DNA of 64,000 nt from Faecalispora jeddahensis (GTDB taxonomy: Bacteria > Bacillota > Clostridia > Oscillospirales > Acutalibacteraceae). Shown piece after piece: positions 25,423 to 33,592 of this stretch; positions within the stretch are counted from its first letter, which is position 1, and the number at the start of each line of letters is the position of its first letter. The stretch is taken from assembly GCF_000577335.1 (NCBI RefSeq), contig NZ_CBYL010000015.1, positions 1 to 64,000 of the forward strand. Direction: 5' to 3'. The translations under genes and the position numbers were made by a program. The notes under the pieces are model-generated. The model had not been told where the DNA came from. It did no database searches and saw only the letters and a list, made by a program, of their open reading frames with translations.

Positions 25423-26544
25423 ATGTATTCCGGTAAAATATTTTCCGCGCTGTTCGCCGCCGCCTTTGGAGCGGGGCTTTTGTTTTTGCCTGCCGCGGCT
25501 GCGTCGGGCGCCATACGGGGGCTGGAGTACTGCCTGATTATTCTGGTGCCCTCTCTGTTCCCGTTTATGGCGCTTTCCACCTACCTGGTAAAATCGGGGA
25601 TTTCTGACGCTATGGGTAAGTTTCTTGGCCCTGTAACAAGGGTTTTGTTCCGCCTGCCCGGCTGCACCGCCGCCACCATCCTGATGAGCATGGTAGGCGG
25701 ATTCCCGGTCGGAGCGCGGGGAATCGCCGCTCTGCACCAACAGGGCAGCATTACCGATCGCCAGGCGGCTCGCATGGCTTCGTTCTGCGTCAATGCGGGG
25801 CCGGCGTTTGTCATCAGTGTGGTAGGGGTCGGCCTGCTGGGCAATCCCACCGCCGGGGCCCTTCTGCTCTGCGCCCAGCTGGGAGCCTCCATTTTGCTGG
25901 GATTTCTGTTAAAGTTTTCAGAGCCAAAGGAATCGCTTTCCACAGCGCCCGCACAGAAAGCCAAGTACAGCTCTTCGCCGCTGATTGATTCCACAGTGGA
26001 CGCCGCGAGAGGAACCATGAATCTGTGCGCCTTTGTGATTTTGTTCTCTGTACTGATCGCGCTGCTGCGCGAGATTGGTGCTGCGGCCTTTCTGGCACAA
26101 TTTCTGCTTCGCCTTGGGATGCCCTCCGCTGTGTGCGGCGCCGCTCTCTCGGTGATTATGGAGGTAACCGGCGGCTGCTTCGACATTGCCGCTCTGGGCG
26201 GCAGTGCGATGTTATTTGCCTTCGCCATGGGCTGGGGCGGACTGTGCGTTCATTTTCAGGTGTTGTCTTCCCTGACGAAAATTCCGTTTTCGCGCTCGAT
26301 GTTTTTTGCCCACCAACTGATCAAAGGAATTTTCTCGGCTATTTTTGCCGTTGTTTTATTCCAGATTTTCCCTCAGGCCGCTCCTGCTTTCGAAAACACC
26401 TCCCGTGCCCTGAACGGGGAGCTCTCCGGCACCCCCGCTGCTGCGGCCGCGCTGGTGGTACTGTGCATCGTTCTGCTTTGCTCCGTTGGGGCGGAAAGGC
26501 TGGAATTCCGGAAGAAATCATGCTATAATAATTTAAAAGCTTAG
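25423..26544 (+). CDS. ylbJ: Sporulation integral membrane protein YlbJ
   Basis: 373-residue polytopic membrane protein of the YlbJ (SpoVV) family, with nucleoside-recognition 'Gate' domains. In Bacillus it is sigma-E dependent and moves dipicolinic acid into the intermembrane space for uptake by the forespore. Conserved stretches include LVPSLFPFMALSTYLV and MVGGFPVGARGIAALHQQG. The ATG at 25423 uses GAGGTG as ribosome binding site; the GTG at 25414 is that same GAGGTG and is not a start. Divergent from yqfC-yqfD, which fits joint sporulation control. Confidence 0.93.
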   Translation: MYSGKIFSALFAAAFGAGLLFLPAAAASGAIRGLEYCLIILVPSLFPFMALSTYLVKSGISDAMGKFLGPVTRVLFRLPGCTAATILMSMVGGFPVGARGIAALHQQGSITDRQAARMASFCVNAGPAFVISVVGVGLLGNPTAGALLLCAQLGASILLGFLLKFSEPKESLSTAPAQKAKYSSSPLIDSTVDAARGTMNLCAFVILFSVLIALLREIGAAAFLAQFLLRLGMPSAVCGAALSVIMEVTGGCFDIAALGGSAMLFAFAMGWGGLCVHFQVLSSLTKIPFSRSMFFAHQLIKGIFSAIFAVVLFQIFPQAAPAFENTSRALNGELSGTPAAAAALVVLCIVLLCSVGAERLEFRKKSCYNNLKA

Positions 26545-26596
26545 CTTTGCTTCCGTGTCAAAGATGCCTTTTTTCATCATTTAGGTATGAAAGAGT

Positions 26597-26655
26597 AATT
26601 TTTTGTGGGTTGCCTTACAGGGGAATTCTGCTGTCACAAGGCTTGCCCCCTTATA
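26597..26655 (+). repeat. Partial third copy of the 26.7-27.3 kb repeat
   Basis: TTTTTGTGGGTTGCCTTA...CTGCTGTCACAAGGCTTGCCCC aligns with the first half of the unit at 26695-26815 (same order: GCGAGTT, CCTTTAC, ATTCTGCT, GCTTGCCCC) and then diverges. It appears to be a truncated direct copy. Confidence 0.55.
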
Positions 26656-26694
26656 CCGGATAAACTTTTCCTTTTTTATCTTGGTAGAAAGAGC

Positions 26695-26815
26695 AGTTTT
26701 TTTGCGAGTTCCTTTACTTGAAGATTCTGCTAGCGCAGGCTTGCCCCTCGTGCCGGGGCGGGCACTTACTTTCGCTACGAGGCGAAAGTAAGCAAAGGCC
26801 CGCCAAAGGGCACCT
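26695..26815 (+). repeat. Inverted-repeat element, left copy
   Basis: About 120 bases containing the core GCTTGCCCCTCGTGCCGGGG, then GCACTTACTTTCGCTACGAGGCG and AAAGTAAGCAAAGGC...GCCAAAGGG. The unit carries its own internal hairpin (CTTACTTTCG / CGAAAGTAAG). The same sequence occurs in inverted orientation at 27203-27310. The 968-base stretch 26545-27512 has no supportable gene; short reading frames across it follow the repeats. Confidence 0.75.
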
Positions 26816-27202
26816 TTGGAATCCGTTTTGGGGAATGGTTCTTAACTGTGACACCGAAAGCCATCGGAAAGGCGCTCCAATGAAAATGCCCACTCTCCGA
26901 GTTTTATCTAAAAACAAGCTTAGCAATCCCGTCTGTCGGCGGGCATTTTCAGAGCGCTCTCGTCAGCTTGGTGTTTTCTTAGTGCGGCTCTGCTGCATTC
27001 TTTGTAGGTGAGAGTTTGCCCTCAGAGTACTCTTTCTCTTACTTTTTGCGGATATTAAAGCTTCCCTTATGTACTCGCTTCACGCGCAAGCCGTGCCTGT
27101 GCGTGAAACTCGACCAGAGCGGGAGCCTCTCTCGGATTCCAAAGGCGGCGCCTTTGGTCGCCCTGAGGGAGTTCCAAGGGGGAGAGAATCGAAACTCTCC
27201 CC

Positions 27203-27310
27203 TTTGGCGAATCTTTGCTTCCTTTCTTTTCGCAAAGAAAGGAAGTGCTCGCCCCGGCACGAGGGGCAAGCCCGCGCAAGCGGAATCCACACGCGGGGGC
27301 ACTCGCTAAA
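27203..27310 (-). repeat. Inverted-repeat element, right copy
   Basis: Reverse complement reads TTTTTAGCGAGTGCCCC...GGCTTGCCCCTCGTGCCGGGG and GAGCACTTCCTTTCTTTGCG...GAAAGGAAGCAAAG, aligning with 26695-26815. The internal hairpin is conserved although its bases changed in step (CTTACTTTCG became CTTCCTTTCT and its partner changed too). About 390 bases with no recognised gene lie between the two copies. Confidence 0.75.
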
Positions 27311-27512
27311 AATCACTTTTTCCCAATCAATACAAAAAAAGAAAAATTTCACCTTGGCATAAGGTCAAACCCTGCGCCAGCAAAAATCTTCGTGGGAAAT
27401 CCCGCGAAAAATTGTTCTTTTCGCTTATTGTGAAGAACAAAGCTTCAAAAGAATACTTGTTAAAATGTCACAGGCACCAGCATTGGCCTGCCAATCAATG
27501 GAGGAATTTGTT

Positions 27513-27731
27513 TTGTTCGGTCTGAAGAAAAAATTGTTCGGAAGTCAAATTGAAATCAACTGCGATTATTGCAGCCACAATACGGGAACCGAAGAGGAGC
27601 CCAAGTGTTCCAAAGGCCTGACGATCAAGGAGGACGGCTCCTGCCGCCGCTTTGCTTATGATCCGCTGATGCGCACCCCGCGCGCGCTGCCCCCCTTGCG
27701 GGAATACGATATGGATGATTTTACATTGTAA
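27513..27731 (+). CDS. Small four-cysteine protein (putative metal-binding)
   Basis: 72-residue conserved-looking protein starting at a TTG with GGAGG eight bases upstream. Four cysteines in a CDYC...C...C arrangement (INCDYCSHN, PKCSKG, GSCRRF) suggest a small zinc or Fe-S site. The tail LREYDMDDFTL is acidic. An in-frame ATG 16 codons upstream has no ribosome binding site. I do not recognise a named family; similar short Cys proteins occur in Clostridia. It ends at a terminator shared with the convergent holin gene. Confidence 0.6.
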   Translation: MFGLKKKLFGSQIEINCDYCSHNTGTEEEPKCSKGLTIKEDGSCRRFAYDPLMRTPRALPPLREYDMDDFTL

Positions 27732-27733
27732 AT

Positions 27734-27775
27734 GAAAGCGCCTTTCTCCGCAGTAGATGGGAGGAAGGCGCTTTC
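27734..27775. terminator. Bidirectional terminator
   Basis: Stem GAAAGCGCCTT / AAGGCGCTTTC directly after the stop codon of the four-cysteine protein gene and just beyond the end of the convergent holin gene. Confidence 0.75.
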
Positions 27776-27785
27776 TGTTGTTCCT

Positions 27786-28241
27786 TTATTCTTTTGGCTG
27801 CGTATCGTCCTGCTGCTCTTCAACGTATTTCTGGATTCCCTGCAGAATCCGTGTTAAAAAGGGTGGAAGCGCAACGCCGGCCGCCTGAATATTTTCCAGG
27901 ATACTCAGCAGCTCGTTTACCGTCAGCCAGACAGCGACCAGAGAGGCCACCGCAAAGCGGACCGGAACAGGTTCCAATCCGGTCTGACTGCCCGCATACA
28001 TCAGCAGGTAATCAATTGCGACCCCTACGCCCACCAGAGCCCACATGAGGATCTTTTTAATGATCCCCCGGATGCTTCGGTAGGAGCTGACCGCTTCTTT
28101 TCGGTAAATAGAAGCCATAATCCCTGTAATATAGTCGGCCAGACTGGAAAGGACCAAAAGATAAACGGGAACCGCGAGGATTCCAAGCCGGGCGGAAAGC
28201 ACCGCAAACATGGCAGCCAGACCGGCTTTGATTTTGTCCAT
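27786..28241 (-). CDS. Phage holin family protein (toxin secretion/phage lysis holin type)
   Basis: 151-residue membrane protein with three to four hydrophobic helices and the family core VLSSLADYITGIMASIYRKEAVSSYRS split across a loop (holin_4 / TcdE-like superfamily). Such holins form pores that release endolysins, and in Clostridia also export toxins. The ATG at 28241 has GGGGGCG upstream. It directly follows the GH25 lysozyme gene (about 20-base gap), forming an endolysin-holin pair. No capsid, tail or integrase gene is nearby. Confidence 0.8.
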   Translation of the reverse strand: MDKIKAGLAAMFAVLSARLGILAVPVYLLVLSSLADYITGIMASIYRKEAVSSYRSIRGIIKKILMWALVGVGVAIDYLLMYAGSQTGLEPVPVRFAVASLVAVWLTVNELLSILENIQAAGVALPPFLTRILQGIQKYVEEQQDDTQPKE

Positions 28242-28262
28242 ATTTTCGCCCCCAGACACCGC

Positions 28263-29168
28263 TTACAAAACATTGAAATTGCAGTTGGCGGTTTCTTCCT
28301 TTGATCGTACCTGAATGTGCGCGTGGCGCACCGGCGGCTTCAGTGCCGTAACATCGATCAGCCACCCGCGCCCTTTTGCATCCAGACGCGGCTCCGAAGC
28401 CTGGATGACATCCCGGCCCGTTACAGTTACTTCCGGTTTTTCTTTGCATCTGGCCAGAACAGTGTAAATTTCACCCGGGGACATATCCTTGCTTCTGGTA
28501 TCAAGAGAAAGAGGGGAATCTGTCTGTACCGGAGGTGCGGTCGCCGGAAAATTATTAAAGCCTCCCCTGCGTATGATTTCGGGATAATCCTTAAAGGAAA
28601 GGTTTAAATCAACATCTCCCGTTCCATTTTTTACACCGGGTACACGCCCCGTATTGCTGTGCTGCCAAATAGATGCGGGGAATTCATTTGACATTTGCGT
28701 ATGATATTGAGCCAGCCACAGATCAAACTGTTTGATTCGGCTCCAGTCCAGATGATTTCGCAAAACGTTCAGATTTGCGTAGACTGCCACGTAATACCCG
28801 GCCTGCTGCACTTGATTACACCAGGCCATTACAATATCCGTCAGTTGATCTCGCGGAAGTCTCAGAATAGTATCCTGTTCCACATCCAAAGCCACAGGGT
28901 ATTCCATTTTGCAGCCCCGGACCACGTTGAGAAAAAACACGGCTTCTTTTGCCGCTTCTTCTGTTGTAACGGCATGCAGCCAGTGATAGACGCCGGTATG
29001 CAGCCCGGCCACCGCGGCCTTTGTCAGGTTTTCACTCATGCTTTGATCTGCCAGTGTGTGTCCTTCGCTGGATTTTATCATGGCAAAGTCGTACCCGGCT
29101 TCTTTTACAAGCAGCCAGTCAACCTTACCTGTCCCATTGTAGACATCGATTCCTTTTCTGGTAGACAT
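28263..29168 (-). CDS. GH25 lysozyme (phage-type endolysin)
   Basis: 301 residues. The N-terminal glycosyl hydrolase 25 domain (1-195) opens with RKGIDVYNGTGKVDW (Asp8) and has the catalytic pair Asp95/Glu97 in ALDVEQ; it cleaves the MurNAc-GlcNAc bond of peptidoglycan. A linker rich in Pro/Thr leads to a C-terminal domain (about 225-301) that I cannot name, possibly wall-binding. No signal peptide is seen, consistent with holin-dependent export. ATG with AAAGGAGC upstream. It is the first gene of the endolysin-holin pair. Confidence 0.88.
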   Translation of the reverse strand: MSTRKGIDVYNGTGKVDWLLVKEAGYDFAMIKSSEGHTLADQSMSENLTKAAVAGLHTGVYHWLHAVTTEEAAKEAVFFLNVVRGCKMEYPVALDVEQDTILRLPRDQLTDIVMAWCNQVQQAGYYVAVYANLNVLRNHLDWSRIKQFDLWLAQYHTQMSNEFPASIWQHSNTGRVPGVKNGTGDVDLNLSFKDYPEIIRRGGFNNFPATAPPVQTDSPLSLDTRSKDMSPGEIYTVLARCKEKPEVTVTGRDVIQASEPRLDAKGRGWLIDVTALKPPVRHAHIQVRSKEETANCNFNVL

Positions 29169-29545
29169 GATAACGCTCCTTTCCCTACCATAAGATGCAA
29201 AAAAGGGGAAACTTGCTCTTGTTTATGCAAGCAATCCCCCACTTATTTATATTTTGATTGCAGAATTCTTCGTTCGCTCTCCCTTTGGGAAAATCAGATG
29301 GTTTTTATGGATTTGTCCGAACGCAGAAGTTTCCACGGCAGATATTGCATGATATTTTTTTGCCATAGGCCCCGTTAGGTATAGCCATTTGTTATAAAAT
29401 ATACTATAATTGAAAAAATTGCATTGATTACTTCCGCCGAATACAGAGGGCAAATCGCCGCGCTGATGACAGTTCCGGTAAAAACCACTGAAGAAAGTAT
29501 TTGTTTTCCCCGCGCCCTTGTTCTGGAAAGGATACAACGACCTGA
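29169..29545. other. Intergenic region between lysozyme and AEC transporter genes
   Basis: 377 bases between divergent genes. A hairpin near 29195-29240 (GGGG...ACTTGC / GCAAGC...CCCC) lies in the leader of the lysozyme transcript. TATACTATAAT near 29400 could be the -10 region for the plus-strand AEC gene, but no good -35 is apparent. No gene was seen. Confidence 0.4.
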
Positions 29546-30484
29546 ATGGATAATTTAATCTTATCTGCAGAGGTAATCGCTCCTCTTTGCACTTTAATGG
29601 CTCTTGGCTACTTTGTAAAAATGAAAAAAATGATCGGCGACCAAACGGTAGACCAGCTGAATAATCTGGTTTTCCGTATTTTTCTGCCGACCATGCTGTT
29701 TTACAATATCTATCAAACACACCTGAACGGTATGGTGCGTCCGCGTCTGATGCTTTACGGCTTTATCGCGATGTTGTGCATGTATTTTTTATCGATCCTG
29801 ATCGTTCTGCTGACGCTGAAGGATAACCGCCAGCGGGGCGCTGTGGCGCAGGCTTCGTTCCGCAGCAACTTCGTTATTTTCGGCCTGCCGGTCACCGCTT
29901 CGCTGTTCGGCCCGGAGAAAGCCGGAATCACGGCTCTTTTGATCTCTTTGATCGTGCCGATGTACAATTTTCTCTCTGTGATTCTGCTGGAAGTGTTCCG
30001 CGGCCAGAAAATCCAGATTGGTTCGATCGCAAAAAAGATCGTTACAAATCCGCTCATCATCGGCGCGGTATTGGGTCTGAGCTGCCTGTTTTTCGGTATC
30101 TGCCTGCCGGGCGTGGCAGAGGAAATCGTCGGCGATATTGCCGGTTCGGCTACTCCTCTGGCTTTGATCGGTCTGGGCGCTTCCTTCTCATTCGCCGACA
30201 CTCGGGTTTACCGCAAGCCGCTGATAATCGGTGTATTCAACAGACTGATTCTCGCCCCCCTGCTTTTTCTTTCCGTCGCCGTTGCGTTGGGCTTCCGCAA
30301 TGAAGAGCTGGCGGCACTGACGGGTATGCTGGGTGCTCCCGCGGCGGTATCCTCTTACACGATGGCGCAGCAGATGGGCTCTGACGGCAAGCTCGCGGGT
30401 CAGCTGGTGGTTTACACCTCGATCTGTTCCATTGTGACCATGTTTCTTTTGATTTTTGGTCTCAAGCAGCTTGGAGTGATGTAA
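29546..30484 (+). CDS. AEC (auxin efflux carrier) family transporter
   Basis: 312-residue integral membrane protein with about ten helices and the AEC repeat features: a polar N-half (VIAPLCTLMALGYFVKMKK) and a C-half ending with GAPAAVSSYTMAQQMGSDG, the family signature. Bacterial AEC proteins move malate, malonate or other organic acids; the substrate here is unknown. A purine-rich AAAGGA site lies about 14 bases before the ATG, a rather long spacing. It appears monocistronic. Confidence 0.9.
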   Translation: MDNLILSAEVIAPLCTLMALGYFVKMKKMIGDQTVDQLNNLVFRIFLPTMLFYNIYQTHLNGMVRPRLMLYGFIAMLCMYFLSILIVLLTLKDNRQRGAVAQASFRSNFVIFGLPVTASLFGPEKAGITALLISLIVPMYNFLSVILLEVFRGQKIQIGSIAKKIVTNPLIIGAVLGLSCLFFGICLPGVAEEIVGDIAGSATPLALIGLGASFSFADTRVYRKPLIIGVFNRLILAPLLFLSVAVALGFRNEELAALTGMLGAPAAVSSYTMAQQMGSDGKLAGQLVVYTSICSIVTMFLLIFGLKQLGVM

Positions 30485-30582
30485 TATTCTCAGTTTTTTC
30501 CAATTTTGGGCGCAGACGTATAAATATCGTCTAATTGAACGATAAAAATTTATCGATCTCGCGTTTGATTCTTTGAAAGGCA

Positions 30583-30611
30583 TTGACAAGCTTTTCGTTT
30601 TACTTCATAAT
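30583..30611 (+). promoter_or_regulatory. Sigma-A-type promoter for traX
   Basis: TTGACA, 17-base spacer, CATAAT. It lies inside the 5' end of the longest traX reading frame, so it argues for the shorter translation start at 30684. Confidence 0.7.
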
Positions 30612-30683
30612 AAGTTTCACTTGTTTTTAGTTTCTCTGCACGAACAGAGACCCTCATCCCAACAGAAGGGAAAGACAAGCCGA

Positions 30684-31415
30684 TTGAAAAAGAACGCTTA
30701 TCGTGGTTTTACCGCGCATTCCCTGAAGCTGATTGCAGCCGCCGCCATGCTGGCGGACCATTTTGCATGGCTGTTTCTGGGAACCTATAGTGCGCCCGGC
30801 CAGCTTCTCCACGTGATCGGGCGAACCACAATTCCAATCATGTGCTTTTTCATCGCGCAGGGATATTACCAGACCCGCAGCCGTACCAGATATGCGGCGA
30901 GGCTGGCTGTCTTCGCGGTGATTTCTCAGATACCCTATCACTATTTTATGACGGGAAACCTGAATGTCCTGTCTGCCCCTGTTCGCCTGAACGTGCTGTT
31001 CACACTCCTGTTCGCTCTTCTCTCTCTTTCGATTCTGGACAGGATGCGGTATCAGCCTTTCTGGTGGCTGGGCTTGATGCTTCTGATGCTGCTGGCTTCC
31101 TTTGGCGACTGGTCGGTCTTTGCGGTGATCTTTACGATGATCTTCGCAGCAAACCGGCTTGATCCAAAGCGTCAGATGCTTCTGTTCACGGGAGCTGCCG
31201 CGGCCACGGCCGGTTTTTTGGCCTGGAGCAATTCCCTGCTCAGCGACGCGCCGCCGTGGGGCGGATTCTTCCAGTTCGGGCTTCTTCTGGCTGTTCCCCT
31301 GCTGCTCTGCTACAATGGGCAGCGCGGCACTTCCCCTGCGGGCAAATGGTTTTTCTACGTGTTTTACCCCTTGCACCTGATTGTTTTGACAGTGATTCAT
31401 CAATTTGTTATCTAA
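30684..31415 (+). CDS. TraX family membrane protein
   Basis: About 243 residues with seven or eight membrane helices. The family-defining opening AHSLKLIAAAAMLADHFAW is intact. TraX was named for F-pilin N-terminal acetylation, but chromosomal Firmicute members are acyltransferase-like proteins of unknown role. The TTG at 30684 (with AGAAGGGAAAG upstream) is chosen because a strong promoter (30583-30611) lies inside the longer frame that starts at 30573. No conjugation genes are nearby, so plasmid transfer is unlikely. Confidence 0.85.
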   Translation: MKKNAYRGFTAHSLKLIAAAAMLADHFAWLFLGTYSAPGQLLHVIGRTTIPIMCFFIAQGYYQTRSRTRYAARLAVFAVISQIPYHYFMTGNLNVLSAPVRLNVLFTLLFALLSLSILDRMRYQPFWWLGLMLLMLLASFGDWSVFAVIFTMIFAANRLDPKRQMLLFTGAAAATAGFLAWSNSLLSDAPPWGGFFQFGLLLAVPLLLCYNGQRGTSPAGKWFFYVFYPLHLIVLTVIHQFVI

Positions 31416-31450
31416 GTGTACTAATCTTTCATAAAACGGGCGAAAAAAGA

Positions 31451-31482
31451 GCTTTCTCCCCCGCCGTTGGCGGGGGAGAAAC
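31451..31482. repeat. Palindromic intergenic repeat, copy R4
   Basis: TTTCTCCCCCGCC-GTT-GGCGGGGGAGAAA, a perfect 13-base inverted repeat between traX and rex. The flanks (about 31435-31517) align with those of copy R1 (3312-3392), including TTTCT-CTG-TGTGGG downstream of the hairpin. It lies on the path from traX into rex. Confidence 0.8.
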
Positions 31483-31555
31483 TGAAAGTTTCTTTCTACT
31501 GTTTTGTGGGCAATTTGTATCAAAGGAATACTTAAAATTATTGGAGGTGGACTGA

Positions 31556-32224
31556 ATGTCTAAACGGGAAAACGTTTCCATGTCCGTGATCCGGCGGCTC
31601 CCGCGTTATTACCGCTTTCTAACGCATCTGAAAAAAATGGGGATGACCCGTATCTCTTCCAAAGAGCTGTCTGAGAAAATGGGTCTGACCGCTTCTCAAA
31701 TCCGCCAGGATTTGAACTGCTTCGGCGGATTCGGACAGCAGGGCTACGGCTACATTGTCGATCAGCTGCAGCGGGAAATCGGGGGAATTCTCGGGCTTTC
31801 GAACTCTTACAAGGCCATTTTGATCGGTGCCGGCAACCTGGGACAGGCTCTGGCGCTACATATGGCCTTTACCACGCAGGGATTCCAGCTGGTGGGAATC
31901 TTCGACAACTCGCCATCAAAAATCGGCACCGAGATCAACGGCATTACGGTAACCGACACACAGCGCCTGAAAGAATTCTGCGAGGCGGAGCAGCCGGCCA
32001 TGGCGATCCTCTGCATCCCGCGGGAAAGCGCCGAAAAGCTCTCCGAGCAGCTGTACAGCCTCGGCATCCGCAGCTTCTGGAACTTCAGTCATTTTGATAT
32101 TTCGATGAAGTACCCGGACGCCGTAGTGGAAAACGTCCATTTGAACGACAGCCTGATGACGCTGTGCTACCGCATTTCCGACCATCAGGAAGAAAAAGAC
32201 GCTTCGGATGATACTGCTGTTTAA
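31556..32224 (+). CDS. rex: Redox-sensing transcriptional repressor Rex
   Basis: NADH/NAD+ sensor that represses fermentation and hydrogen-related genes in Firmicutes. 222 residues: winged-helix DNA-binding domain (1-80; VIRRLPRYYRFLTHL, MGLTASQIRQDLNCFG, GQQGYGY) and a Rossmann domain with GAGNLGQAL. GGAGGTG upstream of the ATG. Likely targets include fermentative and hydrogenase genes, but I found no clear TTGTTAA-type operator in this window, including upstream of the hydrogenase-like gene. Confidence 0.96.
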   Translation: MSKRENVSMSVIRRLPRYYRFLTHLKKMGMTRISSKELSEKMGLTASQIRQDLNCFGGFGQQGYGYIVDQLQREIGGILGLSNSYKAILIGAGNLGQALALHMAFTTQGFQLVGIFDNSPSKIGTEINGITVTDTQRLKEFCEAEQPAMAILCIPRESAEKLSEQLYSLGIRSFWNFSHFDISMKYPDAVVENVHLNDSLMTLCYRISDHQEEKDASDDTAV

Positions 32225-32426
32225 GAATAAGGCGGAATAAAGAAATCAGGGTGAACAGCTTCGGCCGTTCACCTTTCTTTTTTAGCTTGGAACTTAAGGG
32301 CGTATCCCCCGCCCCCATATTTTCATGCAAATCACATGGCAACCGGCCAAAGAAATCAGCATCTGCTTTACGAGGACGTCCCGCCGTATTAAAATATTGA
32401 TACATATCGATATTGTTGAAAGAGAG

Positions 32427-32897
32427 ATGGCCGTTATGATAACAAAAAACATACTGCCCGGCGAAGTATATCGGTTAGCGGAATGTTTAGAAGCTCTTGC
32501 AGAATACCACAATCGGGTTTCCGCCCATCATTCGGGATTCTACCCGGGGCGCCCTATCGAGGATACGCTGGAGCTGTTTCGGGAAGCTCTGAACAGCAAA
32601 ACGTCGATGATCTCTGCGATAGAAGAATCAGGCAGAATCGTTGGATTTTGTAAGATCGATATACACGGAGAAAAAGGAAAGCTTGATTACCTGATTGTCA
32701 AAGAGGAATACCGCGGCAGGGGCTATGGGGCGCTGCTGATGGATTGGGCAATGAAAACCTTTCGTGAATGCGGCGCAAAGCATGTGGAAGTAAAAATAAT
32801 TGATGGGAATGCCGTGGCGCAGAGATTATATGAAAAGTATGGTTTTGTTATGAACGCGCATATTTTATGGCGCATTCTTTCAGACGATCAATCATAA
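32427..32897 (+). CDS. GNAT family N-acetyltransferase
   Basis: 156 residues with the acetyl-CoA binding motif VKEEYRGRGYGALLMDW and the C-terminal NAVAQRLYEKYGF. The substrate is unknown. The ATG at 32427 follows GAAAGAGAG; the frame extends upstream to 32325 without a ribosome binding site. Part of this coding sequence (near 32581-32670) is repeated as a fragment at 34478-34540, together with a copy of the downstream terminator, evidence of a local duplication. Confidence 0.85.
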   Translation: MAVMITKNILPGEVYRLAECLEALAEYHNRVSAHHSGFYPGRPIEDTLELFREALNSKTSMISAIEESGRIVGFCKIDIHGEKGKLDYLIVKEEYRGRGYGALLMDWAMKTFRECGAKHVEVKIIDGNAVAQRLYEKYGFVMNAHILWRILSDDQS

Positions 32898-33051
32898 TGA
32901 TATTTTGCGCGGTTATGAGATGAATACGAACAAAGAATAATGGGATACAGATCGCTTCGTCGCTCTTGCTGCAATTTCCTTTTGAAACCTGCTCCTGACA
33001 CGGCGTTTCTCTTTTTGCAGAGCAAATCGAAACGCAGATAATTTTTTATAT

Positions 33052-33105
33052 AAAAACAGCATCCTTTCTTTGCCTGATAATGGTCGAAGAAAGGATGCTG
33101 TTTTT
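33052..33105. terminator. Terminator hairpin, copy 1 of a duplicated pair
   Basis: A 19-base stem, AAAAACAGCATCCTTTCTT / AAGAAAGGATGCTGTTTTT, with a T-run. It is nearly identical to the hairpin at 34549-34602. It may end GNAT transcription (plus) and the upstream part of convergent transcripts. Confidence 0.8.
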
Positions 33106-33171
33106 CTATATCGTTTTTTGACAATGGGTGGATTTTCCGGATGACCCGTTTCGCTGAATTTTACGTGATAT

Positions 33172-33480
33172 CTATTTTTCCATCATCTCAGTCAAATAGG
33201 GCAAAGCATCTGCAACCTGTATGCCGACAATTGGCATAGATACCAGCATGGCACTTTTGATCTCATCTTTACTTGCGCCGAGTTCTGTTGCGCGGTGAAT
33301 ATGAAATGGCAGTCCTCCATACATCTTTGTCGACACCAGAACAGCAATATATGCTAATTCATGCGTCTTTTTGTCAAGAGCGCTTTTCTCCGACATTTGA
33401 AAGATAGCATCCATAAAAGCCTGACCCACACCGTTTGTTTCTGTCATAAACAATTCAAAACCGTTTGTTACTTTTTCCAT
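33172..33480 (-). CDS. Carboxymuconolactone decarboxylase (AhpD-like) family protein without cysteines
   Basis: 102-residue all-helical CMD-fold protein: LDKKTHELAYIAVLVS and HIHRATELGASKDEIKSAMLVS are the usual segments. Redox-active AhpD relatives carry a CxxC in front of the conserved His, but here the segment reads TKMYGGLPFHIH and the whole protein has no Cys, so peroxidase-reductase chemistry of the AhpD kind is not possible; a decarboxylase-like or binding role remains open. The ATG at 33480 has AAAGGATG upstream. Confidence 0.75.
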   Translation of the reverse strand: MEKVTNGFELFMTETNGVGQAFMDAIFQMSEKSALDKKTHELAYIAVLVSTKMYGGLPFHIHRATELGASKDEIKSAMLVSMPIVGIQVADALPYLTEMMEK

Positions 33481-33592
33481 GATAATTTCATCCTTTCTTT
33501 TGTGCAGTGTTTTAAAACAACTACCTATAAGGACAAAATCAAAATGCAAAAGATACGGTTTGAATAAAAAATAATAAATTATTAGGATTACT

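Noticed and set aside
26603-27433. Several 60-97 residue frames across the 26.6-27.4 kb repeat region on both strands
   Set aside because: They follow the inverted-repeat DNA, lack ribosome binding sites, and mirror each other on opposite strands.
30573-30683. Longer TraX start at TTG 30573
   Set aside because: A strong promoter (TTGACA-17-CATAAT) lies inside this extension and there is no ribosome binding site for it.
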